A DNA stretch of 64,000 bases from Periconia sp. R9002 (Eukaryota > Ascomycota > Dothideomycetes > Pleosporales > Periconiaceae). The notes under the pieces were generated by a model that did no database searches, was not told where the DNA came from, and saw only the letters and a program-made list of their open reading frames with translations. The DNA lies in contig JAMAHW010000001.1 of the NCBI GenBank assembly GCA_023627715.1, forward strand, positions 248,001 to 312,000. Reading direction: 5' to 3'. The translations under genes and the position numbers were made by a program. This document shows positions 20,419 through 32,697 of the stretch, piece after piece. Numbering within the stretch: the first letter of the stretch is position 1; every line of letters begins with the position of its first letter.

Positions 20419-21190
20419 GGTAGCTCTTGGATGGTTGATCTGGCAGTGAAATTTTCATTCAAAGAGTGTACAGGTTTCAGTAACAATAGAGTAGCGAGTT
20501 TGACAGCAAGTCGAGGGTAGTGGCAGGATATCTAAGCTGGCCTGATTTGTTTGCGTAGCGGGCCGGGCGTTTGCAACCAGACCGCTTTTTTTATTGGCTC
20601 GTATCACGTCGAGGCTTTTGCTGTGTCACTCTCTTTCCTTTACTAGTGAAACTAGCAATCACAAGCCAAACAAAGCCAATTATCTGGAAGGCGCAACTGG
20701 TATAGGTAGGTACATAAGCGGGGCATTCGTGCCGGATACAGGAGGTTAGATCGGCGAAAGGTATAGGTATGACCTTCCTACATGTCATTGTGTGAAGGGT
20801 ACAAATAGAACTCATGCTGAAAAATGTATTGATATTTTCCATACTACAGAATCTGAATAATATCTGTAGTTTACTTGGACCTTGTGCAATTAATGTGGTG
20901 TAACGCGTTGCGGGGAACAGATGACGCGCCTAGCGCGGCTACTAAGCGACACCAACTCACGTGGCCATTTCTTCGAATCCAGGAACTTGTATTGCGCCTT
21001 CACCAAGAGACCGACAACCAGAAATCGAGTAAGAATCCGTTCAAAATCGAGGAAGGCGCTTCAGAAGCTTACTGTTGTTCTAGGTATCAGACCCGAGAGA
21101 CTTGATTCATTGTCGAAAACGGACATCCCCAGCTCCTCAAAATTATCAACCCGCCCCTCAAGCTCGCCATAGTGCCACTCCGGACACACC
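20419..21190. promoter_or_regulatory. divergent promoter region dcl1 / tap42
   Basis: The 772-bp interval separates the two divergent start codons. It includes a CT-rich stretch just before tap42. One 83-codon minus-strand frame at 20591-20842 has no family features and is rejected as a gene. Confidence 0.4.
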
Positions 21191-22611
21191 ATGTCCGAAG
21201 AAGAGCCCAAAAGCATTCGCGCCCTATTTGCTACCGCAGAGCGCCTTCGTAACGACCTGTCGAATTCCTACGACTCAAATGATGCCACTTTTCAGGATAA
21301 TCTCTTCAACGCCATTGCCACCTATGAGTCGTGCCTCAAGCTATCCGAACAAGTATCTCTCTTCTCCCCAAATGAAAGCCTAGACGACATCTCCTCCTCC
21401 GATTTACAGTACGTATTTCATATCTACTCCTTCCATTTTCTCCCGTGTCCCTTAGCTTGCCATGTAAATTTTTTTTCTTTTCCCCAGTCACACCCCGACT
21501 CCCGCAATTTTTTATTGAGTGTCGAAACCTCACGTCTCACATAACGCGCCACATCACAGGTATATGTCAATCGCCTATCACCTCGCCGAGCTAGTGCAAA
21601 AGCTTCGGACCACTGATATCCCCAGCCGGAAAGGCAACCTGCTCCAAGCACGGAGCTACTATGAGCGGTTCATGAAACTGCTGGATTCGTACGACATGCT
21701 AAGCAGAAGCGATGCAAAGCTGTGGGAAGCCTACACAGAAGACAAAGAACACTTCTCGACGGCGAACACGAAGGATGCAGCGGCGAGGCGGGAAGTGAAG
21801 ATTGCGCGGTTCAGAGAAGAGAAGGAATTGAAGCAGAAACTTGAGGTATGTTGCACGTGACATTCGTGGACCGCGTTCCATCAATCACCCATCATCACTG
21901 GAAAAGACAAGCAAGATGTCGAAATCGCACGGGAAAAAAGAGAAAAAAAAAAAAGAACAAGGAAAACGATCATACTACAACTACACCATATAAAACCAAG
22001 CACTACTGACATATCCCTCACAGTACATCCGCACGAACCCAAAACTCGCAGAGAACGACGACTCCACGATTCGCGACCTGCATTTGACAAACCTAGCCCA
22101 CCAGGTGCATCAAACCCTCGCCTCCCTCGAATCTCTTGCCCAAGAGCTCCACATCATCTCCCTCGCCCCACCCCCTTCCACCACTCCCTCTCACGCCTCC
22201 TCCAACGACCCTGACGCCCGCGACCCAACCCGCGATTCCGCCGCCTCCACCGACCGCCTCGATACCAATATCCCACTCAGCACCCGCTACACAGGCCCAC
22301 TCCTCAGCAAGACTGGGAAACCGTTGCGTCCATTCACGCTCACGGGGTCTAGTATGTCGCGAGCGCAGATGACGCGGGATGTGTTCCGTCCCGATCACAG
22401 TTTGCCCACGATGAGCATTGATGAGTATCTCGAGGAGGAGCGGAAGAGGGGCGGGATTATCGAGGGGGGTGGCGAGCAGAGTGGGGTTCGGGAGGTGGTG
22501 GATGAAGATGATTTGGATAAGGCGGACGAGGAGACGATGAAGGCTAGGGCTTGGGATGAGTTTGTCGAGAGCAACCCCAAGGGAAGCGGGAACACGATTA
22601 ACAGGGGTTAG
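21191..22611 (+). CDS. tap42: Tap42/alpha4-like PP2A-associated protein
   Basis: Tap42 binds catalytic subunits of PP2A-type phosphatases and transmits TOR kinase signalling. Three exons, 21191-21408, 21560-21845 and 22024-22611, give 363 aa. The N-terminal half is the all-helical TPR-like domain (SIRALFATAERLRNDL, YMSIAYHLAELVQKLR, NLLQARSYYERFMKLLDSY), and REVKIARFREEKELKQKLE is the charged helix typical of the family. The C-terminal half carries the conserved PLRPFTLT and a DVFRPDHSLPTMSIDEYLEEE segment, ending ARAWDEFVESNPKGSGNT, all landmark Tap42 sequences. A Pro/Ser-rich linker at about 190-235 is poorly conserved. Intron 1 is 151 nt and intron 2 is 178 nt. A TOR-pathway partner, tsc1, lies 5 kb downstream. 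Confidence 0.92.
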
Positions 22612-22857
22612 GGTGGGACTTTGCGTTATCTATACCCCGAGCACCACAGTCGTCTTTCATGGGAATACCACGTAGAATAGCATACTAAAACATTGGCGAT
22701 ACATTATGAATCCCCCGGTTATCTGTAACTCCACCTCGTAGTCGCGCCGTGCCAAGAGTTAGGATCGTTCTTGTATTTATAAAGCACATATATCTATGAA
22801 CTGTTAGGAGGGACTTTGCCACGATAGGAAAAGTATTCAGAAGATGAATAACAACAA

Positions 22858-22878
22858 AAGGCTACCCGGGGTAGCCTT
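22858..22878. repeat. perfect 21-nt palindrome
   Basis: AAGGCTACCC and GGGTAGCCTT flank a single G, making a 10-bp inverted repeat about 250 bp downstream of the tap42 stop. It could be a transcript hairpin or a protein-binding palindrome. Nothing further is known. Confidence 0.6.
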
Positions 22879-23054
22879 AAACACCAGGATTTCTACAAAA
22901 AAACAAGGAAAATATAACTGGCGTTCCAAGTGATCAGACAGCTACGGATCATATCGTGGCACTCGTATTAAGATACAAATAACATCATTACATACCTAGG
23001 TAGTCATTGAATCACTCAAGTGCTTGCAGTATCAACACTAGAGAGTGACTCTCG

Positions 23055-23078
23055 TACATGTATGTATGTATGTATATA
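23055..23078. repeat. (ATGT)n microsatellite
   Basis: A short tandem tetranucleotide tract (ATGTATGTATGTAT). Confidence 0.9.
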
Positions 23079-24172
23079 TCAAACGTTCAAGTGCCTAAGG
23101 GCCTTCACCACGCGCAATCAATTATTTTATCATTCTTTTTAATTAAAAAAAGTTGTGCAAAAGAAATACACAAAAAAATTCCCATCATTCAGTCAAGCCG
23201 AGCAGCTCTTACGTCTGCCTTTTAATCGTCGCCTTACTATGTAAGGCGAACCACACAAGATATGGGAAAGACTTGCATATCTTAATGTGGCACTTTTGCC
23301 AACCGTGCGAATCGAACTGATACCGATGATGATGGGTGTCACGCGTTATCATCGAGCCCGCAGGAACCACACTACGACGTATTTTCGTAGGTGTAAGGTG
23401 CCGTACCGTAAATACCGCCCGACCAAATGGCCGCGCTCTCGACAGGTGCAATTATGTCAGTTTTTTGTGTTGAATGGTATTTGTATTGCTAAAATTGGGC
23501 GAGGTGGCGTTGCTAGGATTGGCGGAGGGAGGGAGGTAGAGACAAACGCTCGAGGTGGTGAAAGGGTATGTATGTATGTGCAAGTGTGGCGAGCCAAACA
23601 AAGAACGAACAAACGCGCAAGCCAGCACTGACTGGCGAGTGATAGATAGTGCTCAATGAGTAGCGGTTGTGAGTGATTAAACCTCCATACGCTATCAATC
23701 CTGCGTAAGCGCCTCAAGAGAAGAGTGTTGAGACATGCAAGAAAAAAAAGTAACTTGCTGACAACATAGTCGATATCTCAGATCGAGATGACTCTGAGCC
23801 TGAGTGAGGTACATCGCGTCTATATTCTGCAGCAAAAGTTGGCGACAACTATCGAGGGGGACTACCATGCGTTATTGGTATTGGGATACGGTACCTAGCA
23901 TGTTGTCCTAAGAAATTGAGAACTATGTACTAGGGGTGTAACGCACCTATATCGGGGATGCAAAGTTAGTTGTATCCAAGTAAGTGAGAATTTTAGTATG
24001 TTGTCATTAATTTCTATTTGTCGAATTTTGGCTTTTAAGGCCGCCCTCCGCCTTTTATGCTATTCATCTTTTGAAATCTTTCCCTATAGAGGTAGAATCC
24101 CCCTAACAGTTCATAGATATAATGTAATATTTAAGCTTCGTTCCATACCCCAAGTTACCGCTATTGCTGCCC

Positions 24173-25295
24173 TCAGGACAATTCACCCGCAGCCAATTTG
24201 GGCCACTTCCCCAGCACAAGATCCATCAACGACTCATTCAAGACTTTATAGCCCAGAACGTCCAAATGAAGCCCGTCGGTGAAGTAACCATCCCCGAACT
24301 GCTTCGCAGTGTGAAGTCCACACCCAGGTAGTTTCTCCTCATCATACGCATCCTCGTCACTGCTACTCCTCCCTTGATCTTTCAGCCCGGCATCGATAAG
24401 CGCCTTCCAATAATTCAACCCCACTACCCGCTCGGGGTCGAAGTCTTGCGAGATCCGCATGGTTGCTTCAGCGTACCTCTTCTTGCTCAAGTAGGTTCTA
24501 TAGGAACGCTGTTTCTTCGGGTCAGTTCGCGCGCGTGCGAGCGCGGCCTGCATAAGGGGACCCATGCCCAAGTCCTCATTCTCATCCTCTGGTGGGCCTT
24601 CGGGATCAGGGACATTGATCGGCGGGGTCGTGATGAGGACGATCTTTGCATTCGACAGTTCGTCTTTGGATAGGATGGTTGAGATGAAACTCCGGATGTT
24701 TTCTTCAAAGAGCGGGAGGGGCACGTATTCTTGTTTTCCGATCAAGCATGCGTCGTTGGCGCCGAGGAAGATGGTGATGAGCAGCGTGGGTGACGCGTCC
24801 TGCTGCGTGATGCGCTCAAGGAGCCGATCAAAATCGCGTTTGATGCTTGAGGATGTGTAACTGTTCGTGTTTGCTCGGTTAGTTGTGTTCCCCCACTTGT
24901 TTTGGGTGGAGAGATTCGTGGGGAAGGTGACGTTGAGAGGTCTCGGACTTCATGTACTACTGCATGTGGCTTACCCGGCGAATCCTTGATGCGTCCGTTA
25001 ACAAATGCATAGGTATCACGGGTACGAGAGGTTCGAATAGAGTCAGGCGAACTTATGCATTAGGAAATTGGCGTATACGAATCGGGAATTGAGGGCTGAA
25101 AGATCTGTTCCAGAATAGTGCCCGGTCTGGCAACATACCTTGATTGACGATGTCGGCTTTGCCCTTGTACACCTGTCCCAGGTGCCACCCAAATCCCCGC
25201 GTTTTATTGTCAAAGCTCCACTCCGTCAATGAATCCCCGAAAAGGATGATCTGCGGCAGTGCCGGAGAGCTGAAGACACCCTTGGTTGAAGCCAT
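24173..25295 (-). CDS. iah1: SGNH/GDSL esterase, IAH1 type
   Basis: The product resembles isoamyl acetate-hydrolysing esterase, a serine hydrolase of the SGNH family acting on small acetate or acyl esters. Exons on the minus strand are 25295-25139, 24984-24975 (10 nt) and 24860-24173, giving 284 aa. Block I is LFGDSLTEW with the nucleophilic Ser. Block II is NQGFAGYTSSS, whose central residues come from the 10-nt exon. Block III is FLGANDAC with the oxyanion-hole Asn. Block V is DGLHLDVLGY with the catalytic Asp and His. An acidic insert (SSSDEDAYDEEK) precedes block V. The chosen start MASTKG is 14 codons inside a longer open frame and fits the family better. There is no signal peptide, so it is probably cytosolic. 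Confidence 0.9.
24975..24984 (-). other. iah1: 10-nt micro-exon of iah1
   Basis: On the minus strand GATTCGCCGG lies between an acceptor ATCAAG and a donor GTAAGC. With phase-1 exon 1 and phase-2 exon 3 it encodes G-F-A-G, the SGNH block II glycine segment. Without it the two long exons do not join in frame. Confidence 0.8.
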
Positions 25296-27672
25296 GATTG
25301 ATCGGATTGACGCTAGAACTCGCAAATGATACAGCATATGCAGGTGAAAAGAAATGATGGTGTGAGGAAATAAGAGGCTGATTGATTGCTTCTCTATTTT
25401 AAACTTGTCTACACAACCATGAGAGCAAACATTCGCATGTTGTTGCCTGGAAGCATTCCTCGTTCTAACCTTATGAGGTTAGCGCGATTTAGGGGCATCG
25501 ACAGCACCAACAAGAACATGTACATGTATAATCGATGCTCATAAATTCTACACATAAAATCATTTGTGCATGAATAGCGGAGAAGACGCAATTCGGCTAT
25601 ATTGCGTGAATCGGCCAATCATTCGCTCAAAGTACCATGTACCAATCAGCGCGAATCAGTGTATGCGGCCCAAGTGCCTGCTATATTAGAGAAGCCAGGG
25701 AAGAGATAAGAGAATATCCTAAACCGATCAGCAAATGGTAAACGGGCCATGCACCGCAACGGGCCCGTATGCGAAGCGGCGCAGCTTGGTCCCCGTTTTA
25801 GCCCAGACGGACCTGTCACGACTTTGTGAAACCACACCCACCTGTGAAAAGCGAGCCTGCTGCTGATGGGATACCGAAGGCAAAGCAAAGCTGGGGATCG
25901 TCGCTCCTCATAAAATTATACGGCTGCTGGGTGTGGCGGCCATGCCCGCCACACGAGATCACGATGGAGATCCATGTATTCGTTGCTCGGAGATGTGCCG
26001 ATGGCGCTCCTTATCGCTAACCGCTGCCGCCTTGATTCATTTTGATAGGTAAAAGCATTTTCAACGATTCCATATACCTGGGCCAAAGTGCTGCAGTTGG
26101 TTCGATCAGCAGTTAGCCGCATGTGGGTCGCACCACCATCGGAATCATCCTCGAGGGCTAAAGTGGAGCCAAGAGGGCTCTCGACGAAGGTTCAAGTTGT
26201 CAATAGACGAGCCGTGATTCAATCAATCGAGCGTTTTTAGGTGCCGGTGTCACATCCCTTTTCTGCATCGGCCGCTCTTGAACAAGGGCCCAGCCACGAC
26301 GAGAGGTCAGCGCTAGATGCTGACTCAATATGGAAGGTCATGTAGATGCAGATGAGAGTTTGAGACAAAGATTGGTCGCCATTGTTAGGCAGTGCTATCA
26401 GTATGGAGGTGTAAAAGGGTTATGACAAGCAGGCAAACAGTGATGGAGAGCGTGGGCCTGTTGGGCCACGGCAGCAAAGGAAAGGAGATAAGATGGTGAG
26501 GTGGCTACGTAATTGCCGTCGACGAGGTAACTCGGAGATGTTTTCAGGAGAGAAAGAGAGACTCGTGTCGGGAGGGTAGGAGATAGCCAAATGCGAACGT
26601 TCACGCGTGTTCCCGACTGTCGGTGCGTGGCTGCAGATGGCGCTCAGGGGAGTAGGTTACAGTGGAGACGTTTAACTCGTGTAGCGTGTACTGTCAGGCT
26701 ACAATAGGTATCTGGCCATGGTGAGAGACGACGCCGGCGGATACGAGGGTGGATAGTAGCGTGGTAATCGGGGCCAGTCAGCTTGGGATAAATGAGGAAG
26801 GCAATGCATACACGCATGCACGCACACTGGTAGGTATGTATGTAGGTTAATAAGATGACTAGGTAGTTGGTTATACATACAGTACAGTACATACATGTAC
26901 ATACTACATACATATGCATCACCTCGCGTTGGAACTGAACGGAGGCCGTGGAAATGCATTCACACACACCTATGTAGGCGTCCAGTGCAGGGCTGATAGT
27001 TGTGATAAGTAGGTACATAAGGAGGTGACAAGGTGACTAATAAATAGGACGGCTTCCGTAGCGCGTCGGCAAACGAGTGTCGTCGTCGAGTGTCAGTGCC
27101 ATTGCCAGTGTGGGGGTGCTGGGAGACTGGGAGGGCTAAGCCTAGGGAGGAGTGAAAGGGATGGACGCAGGGGTGTGCCCAGAAAGAGGAAGGCGGCGAC
27201 GAGCGTTGGCTAAGCGGGGAACATGGCATGGCCTTCCATCTAAACCACGCCAACCTGTATGGTTTTTAACCACCCGCACGCCTCGACTCTTCAAATCGCA
27301 ACCATGCCCAGGCACTTGGCTACTTGTTTTGTTGATATCTCCAAGCTTTCGCGGCGCCAGCCCATCACCTATGCCCAGCCAATTTCGCTGACCTTCCCTG
27401 CGTGCGCGCGTGCCTGCCTCACCTAGAGAGACTACCTACTAGGTACCTACTCGAGGTACATCATCACCGCCGACTACGTCCCGACCTGCCGACCACTCAT
27501 CCTTCCTCCACTGTCTTTCAGCCCAAAGCACGCCTCACGCCTCAGCTTACTTTGGCCACACTGGCTTTTTCTTTCCATTTCTTATGGCTTGTAGAGGCGC
27601 ATTGACTTCCACATTAATGACCCAACAAAGTCACTGCTCCAGAAGCAATTTCTCCCCTCACCACCACTCATC
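25296..27672. other. divergent intergenic region iah1 / tsc1, 2.4 kb
   Basis: No gene is supported. Around 26820-26910 there are loose GTAT/TACA repeats. From about 27380 to 27670 the sequence becomes C/T-rich, consistent with a leader for tsc1. Confidence 0.45.
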
Positions 27673-30600
27673 ATGACTTCCGGGTAGGTCCACTGGTTGG
27701 CATGCGCCTGCAACACCACCACCGTACACCGTTTGCGCCTCGGCCTGTCCATGCTGCTGCGCTACCTCGACATGGGTCGCTAACACAATTCAAGGTCCAT
27801 GAGGGAAACGGTCAAAACCCTTCACACAATCTTCTCTGCTCCGGCTGTTCCATACCCGCTCCCCGATGGGATCAACGAAACAATACAGAGCTTCCTGGAT
27901 CGCTATGCCAACATCGACGACCACGACTCACAACGCTTTCACGATGACCTCCACTCACTGTACACAAAACATGTCGCCGGCCATGCCGACAAGACCCCAA
28001 CCTTCTTGCAAGTCCTAAGGCTTTCGCGCCCTGCCCTGACCGGCGAGATGCGGTGGAAGGAATGGTGGGATGTAGTACTGAAACCCACCATCGACAGCGT
28101 GGGCCACAAGAGACGCGAGGTGGAAGAGGCGAGGGAACTGCTCTTGTCCATATTACTCTTCGATGCCGACGACGACAAGGATGGAGACCATCAACGTCTC
28201 TCTAATCTATTCCTAGGAAACTTGGTAGATGTCTACTTGGCGAGGACCAAGGTACCGTCGTCTGCCGAGGAAATCAATTCCCTAGAAGACGACCACGTCT
28301 CACAAGAGATAGAATCCGTCTTGGTGGCTTTTGGGCGGAAACGACCCAAGGAGCTACTTGCTGCGATAGACCACCTTTTCGTTCAGAAGCAACATCGTGT
28401 TCAGGCTTTGGTACTGCTCAATGCATTTGTACGGCTGCAAACCCCCCATCTACACCTCGTTCTCGAAACCTCCATCATCCAACACCTCGAAAAATGCCTA
28501 TTGATCGATACTTCGCCAACGGTCATCAGCCAGGCTCTGATGATCCTCATCATGTTTCTGCCGCACATCACCGCAAGCTTAACGTCCGATCATCATCTCT
28601 CTAGGCTTTTCCTCATTTACAGTCGCATATTGTGCTGGGATAAGCTCGATACTCCAAATGATACGGAAGCACAAGACGTTGCATCAGACGAGGAGGGGGA
28701 AGAGGATGGTATCAAAGAGGAAGACACAGAACCCGCGTGGGAGAAACTCGATCAATCCACCGATAGCATGGACTCTTCGCCCCCAACGCTTCTGCACTAC
28801 TATACCTTTCTTTACGGGTTGTTTCCGCTTAACTTTATGAGCTTCATTCGAAAACCTAGAAAATTCCTCAAGTCGCTCAATTTCCCAGGGGCCGACGATT
28901 TTGATCTGGATCAGGACCTGATTCATTCCAGGACTGAACCATATCGCCGAGTTCACTTGCTGCATCCCAACATGTTCACCACCACTGTCGAAGATGAATT
29001 GACCGAAAATCGCTGGCTTAAGAGTGACCCAGCCGATGTGGTGATGGAGTGCATGGATCTATGCGTAGCTGTTTCCACCACTTTGGACGACCCCGGACCG
29101 CCACCAGCGACCAAGCTTCCTGATCTCCCTTCGCCGCCTACCTCTACCACTTCTCAATCGAAGGCTGAGCTTGACGACGGCTCCACAGTTACAGCAGTTG
29201 CTTCATCCACAAATGGCCAATCTGATATAATGGAGAGCTCCGAAGACCCTGCCACGACAAAATTGGACAAATCAGAGCACCCCGGTTCTCCGTTGTTAAA
29301 GTGCAAGGATGTTATCGACTCCCCTACTCTACCACCCATGAAGGAGGCTGCAAAGAAAAAGAATTTCCTTAATGCGCCCTTGGCCATGCCTCGCCGTCTT
29401 GTCATCCCGTCCCCAAGCATAGAAAACATCTCCACCGTAGGAAGCACAATCGGATCGCCTACTCATTCAGAGTTTCAAAACCTCAGCATGGCTGCTTTAC
29501 AAAGAGAAATCATGCTTTTGCGCAATGACTTGAATTTTGAGCGCTACATGAAGGCTCAGCACCTGTCCCATATCGGCCAACTGCAGCGAAAGCACATCAA
29601 AGAAGCTACCGCAGAAGCAGACACTCAAAATCTCATCAATACCAACAAAACGCTAAAAGCCCGACTGGCGAAGATGAACGAACAGTATGCGCAACTCAAA
29701 AAGGAGACCCTAACTAGTCGCAGCCAATCAAAGAAATGGGAGGGTGAGCTGAGTGGCAAAGTGCGATCGTATAGGGATGACCAAAAAACGTGGCAAAATG
29801 AAGAAGAAAGGCTGCGGTTCGAGCTCAACAGGTCGCAGACGGACTTTGAGCACCTCAAGAAAATTGTCGAAAAGGCAGAGGCAGAACAGCTGCGTGCTCA
29901 ACAACGTACCCACGCCCTCGAGATTGAACTAAAGGATTATTCTCAGATGCGCCGGGAACTAGAAGAGGCGCAAGAGAAGATCATGGGATTCGGTGATCAA
30001 TCCAAAGATCTCAGTTTGATGATTCAACAGCGCAACGAGCTACGCAATGAGCTCGAGAGTGCTAATTTGCGATACAGCAGTCTCGAACTTGACCGCCAAC
30101 GATCCGTTCAAGCTTACGAACGGCGAATTATGGAGCTTGAGTCGCAAGTGCATCGCTCCGATAGACCGATTGGAAGGCCCGGGCAACTCCCTCCGTCCGT
30201 GCAGCAAATGCTCGACTCTGCTCTTGCATCAAACAATGCCAAGTTGGCAAACATGAAGAAGATGTACCATCGCCTGCAGGACCAGAAAACTGAACTGGAG
30301 ATGCAGTTTCACGAACTCGACGCCGAGCACCAAGCCCTTCTAGGCAGGTTGCGCAACCATGAAAGGAATGGCTATCCCCCAGAGAAAGATAGTCAGGTTC
30401 GAAATTTCAGTGTCGCCAATAGCAATCACCGCCAGAGCCGTGTGCCCGAAGCACATTTCAATCAGCCCAACTTTACCGACCTCTCCATGACTACCGAAGG
30501 ATATGACCATTACCAAGAATACAATTCCCCGGAGTACCAGTCTCCCGTCTCACCGTCTAACTCTACCTCTACATCACGGCCAACACGGTACGAATCATTG

Positions 30601-31002
30601 CCGTTACAGAGACCTCAGCGGACGCAGCGAGATCCTCCCAATGCAGGCTACGATCTTTCAGAAGCATACGAAAGCCATCTTGACGCACAGATCCAAGCCC
30701 AAAGAACGCCAGAGGTTCCACTATCAAGCGGAAAGAGTGGCTACTCCGTCGACACGAATAGTAGCAAGGGGGAAAAGAAGGACAAGGCAGGCCCGGCACC
30801 TAAGCCGGAGCTGCGCATATATGGGCGTGGTAAGTCTTCATCCCAACATTCACACACATGCAGCAAGGCCAATGGACTAACATTATTGGTCACAGGCGGT
30901 GCACAAAACATATCCAGCCTCAAAAAGAAAGAGAAGGATACTACCAAGGAGTCGTCCTCCAAGAAAACGGGAGGCTTTCGTGGCTTGAAAGGCATCATGT
31001 AA
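27673..31002 (+). CDS. tsc1: Tsc1 (hamartin) homologue
   Basis: Hamartin stabilises Tsc2, the GTPase-activating protein for Rheb, and thereby restrains TORC1. Exons are 27673-27683 (11 nt, MTSG), 27795-30829 and 30896-31002, giving 1050 aa. The N-terminal 400 residues are the helical HEAT-like hamartin core, with FLQVLRLSRPALTGEMRWKE, VQALVLLNAFVRLQTPHLHL and the landmark LLHYYTFLYGLFPLNFMSF. A disordered Ser/Pro-rich middle follows. Residues about 565-860 form a long coiled coil, starting near MAALQREIMLLRNDLNFERY. The tail is disordered and ends GGFRGLKGIM. Intron 2 (66 nt, branch ACTAAC) is stop-free and a multiple of three, so retention would insert 22 residues. The tiny first exon is supported by phase and a GTAGGT donor, but translation could also start at residue 6. 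Confidence 0.9.
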
Positions 31003-31792
31003 CATTTAGACTTTCTGTCATCACCATCATCATTCATTTGTAACGACCACCAAATGATCCGGCGCTTTATGACATTCAATCGGGCCATTGTATAAGCTTA
31101 TCACTGTCTTTTTAGTGCTTGCTTGTTTTCATTTTACTTTCTTTTTCTTTTCTTTTCGTATTCGCTCGCCTCGGGGTCGCTCCGCCGCCGACGGCGTTGG
31201 GATAGGGGGAGGAGGAAGATGGCAGAAAAGAAAAGCAGGAAAACGGAAAGTTCCACCAAGGTTGAGGAAGAATGGAACAAAACCGTCGGACGAATGAGTT
31301 CAATAAACTCTGCACGTGTGAGGTTTTGCCTCCATCGCTACTACCATCCCTCGCCTCTCTTGCAAAACGTGAAACTTGAGAAGAAAAACCTTGCGCCTCT
31401 TGCTGACCTGCATTCACGCTTTCGCCTCCTCACACGCCCATTGCTTCTAACAAGCACATTTGCGGTTTGCGATCGTCCATCGTGGGCTGGTCAAACATTG
31501 TTTTCTTTTCCTTCCTCGCTTGCATCCTTCGAAACCACCCACCCCCACGCGCCCCCATATTGCCCCCGTCGGCTCGTCTACCAGTGTACATGTATCAAAC
31601 ACATGTAACTAAATTATGTACATGTACAGTACCCCAAACCCGCGCGCGCACGCGGCGAGCTCAAAACAGCGTCGAAAGCAAATCGTTTGGTCGAAACCGG
31701 GCAATTTTTATCGTATTCCCCACTATAAGTCATGCCGGGACTTATCTGATCGTTGCTCGGTTCCCGGCTTCCGAAATCCACGCCCCCACGCA

Positions 31793-31820
31793 CGCCATCG
31801 CCATCGCCATCGCCATCGCC
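31793..31820. repeat. (CATCGC)n minisatellite
   Basis: Four to five tandem copies of a hexanucleotide, followed by alternating CG. Confidence 0.9.
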
Positions 31821-32065
31821 CGCGCGCGCATGCATTTTTATTCAACGAACGTATGACAAGGGATGGAGAGGGCGAGATGTCAGTATGCAGGCACATGCAC
31901 CGGCATGATGCGGGCGCTCGCTCGCGCGTGGGAACCGAACGGTGAAGAAACGGCACGGGATGTGGCCTGCGGAGAGAGAGACAGAAGGAGAAGGGGAAGG
32001 GTTGGAAAAAAACGGGATGATGATGAGGCGTTGTTGGTGGTGGTGTTGTGGTTGTTGGAAAGAAT

Positions 32066-32081
32066 CCCCCCCCCCCCCCCC
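32066..32081. repeat. 16-C homopolymer
   Basis: An uninterrupted run of 16 cytosines, likely length-variable. Confidence 0.95.
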
Positions 32082-32674
32082 AACACGGAGAGTAGGTCAG
32101 GTCAGGTTAGGTTAGTTTGGGCTGGGTTGGGTTGGGTACATGTGAACTGAACTGATCTGAACTGAACTCAACTGACTCGTTGGAAAAGGTGGGAGGAAGG
32201 GGTCTAGAGCTTTCGTTCCTTCCATGAAGGAAAAATAGATAGGGAGAGGGGGGAGTGTTAGATGCCCTGCTCCCGTGGGGTACATGACTACAACACAGCA
32301 TACTCCTACTCTACATATGTAGTTCACAAAGGTGGTATAGCACACATCCTCACTCATACATACATAGCATCCTTATCTACATACATATGCCCGCAGATAT
32401 GTACCCTCGGCTATGCCTAATCATTCCACTACTTCACTACATCAAACAAACAAATACCCACTCCAATTCCAAACCCAGAAGGTACTAAGAAAGAGGCCCA
32501 TCTAACCCTCTACCCAGTACATACATATATACGCACATTTCTACCCAACGGCCACGACGCCGCAGACAACGAGCACGTCAAGTCGTTACATTGCATTGCA
32601 TTCGCGTTTGCGATCTAAATCCCCAAATCTATAAATCCGCATCTAATCTAGGATTTTACTATAAATGTGCGAAG

Positions 32675-32697
32675 TACATACATACATACATACATAT
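32675..32697. repeat. (TACA)n microsatellite
   Basis: A tetranucleotide tract followed by degenerate TATA/TACG repeats. Confidence 0.9.

Larger units (their letters stand above)
22612..24172. other. intergenic, hairpin-rich, 1.6 kb
   Basis: This stretch lies between the convergent tap42 and iah1 genes. It holds a perfect 10-bp inverted repeat (22858-22878), an ATGT microsatellite (23055-23078) and a cluster of hairpins at 23229-23400. No protein-coding gene is supported. Confidence 0.5.

Noticed and set aside
20591..20842. 83-codon minus-strand frame with a hydrophobic stretch
   Set aside because: It lies in the dcl1/tap42 promoter interval, has no family features, and length alone is compatible with chance.
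23296..23345. tRNA-like GTTCGATTC on the minus strand
   Set aside because: The bases on each side of the loop do not pair and no cloverleaf can be drawn.
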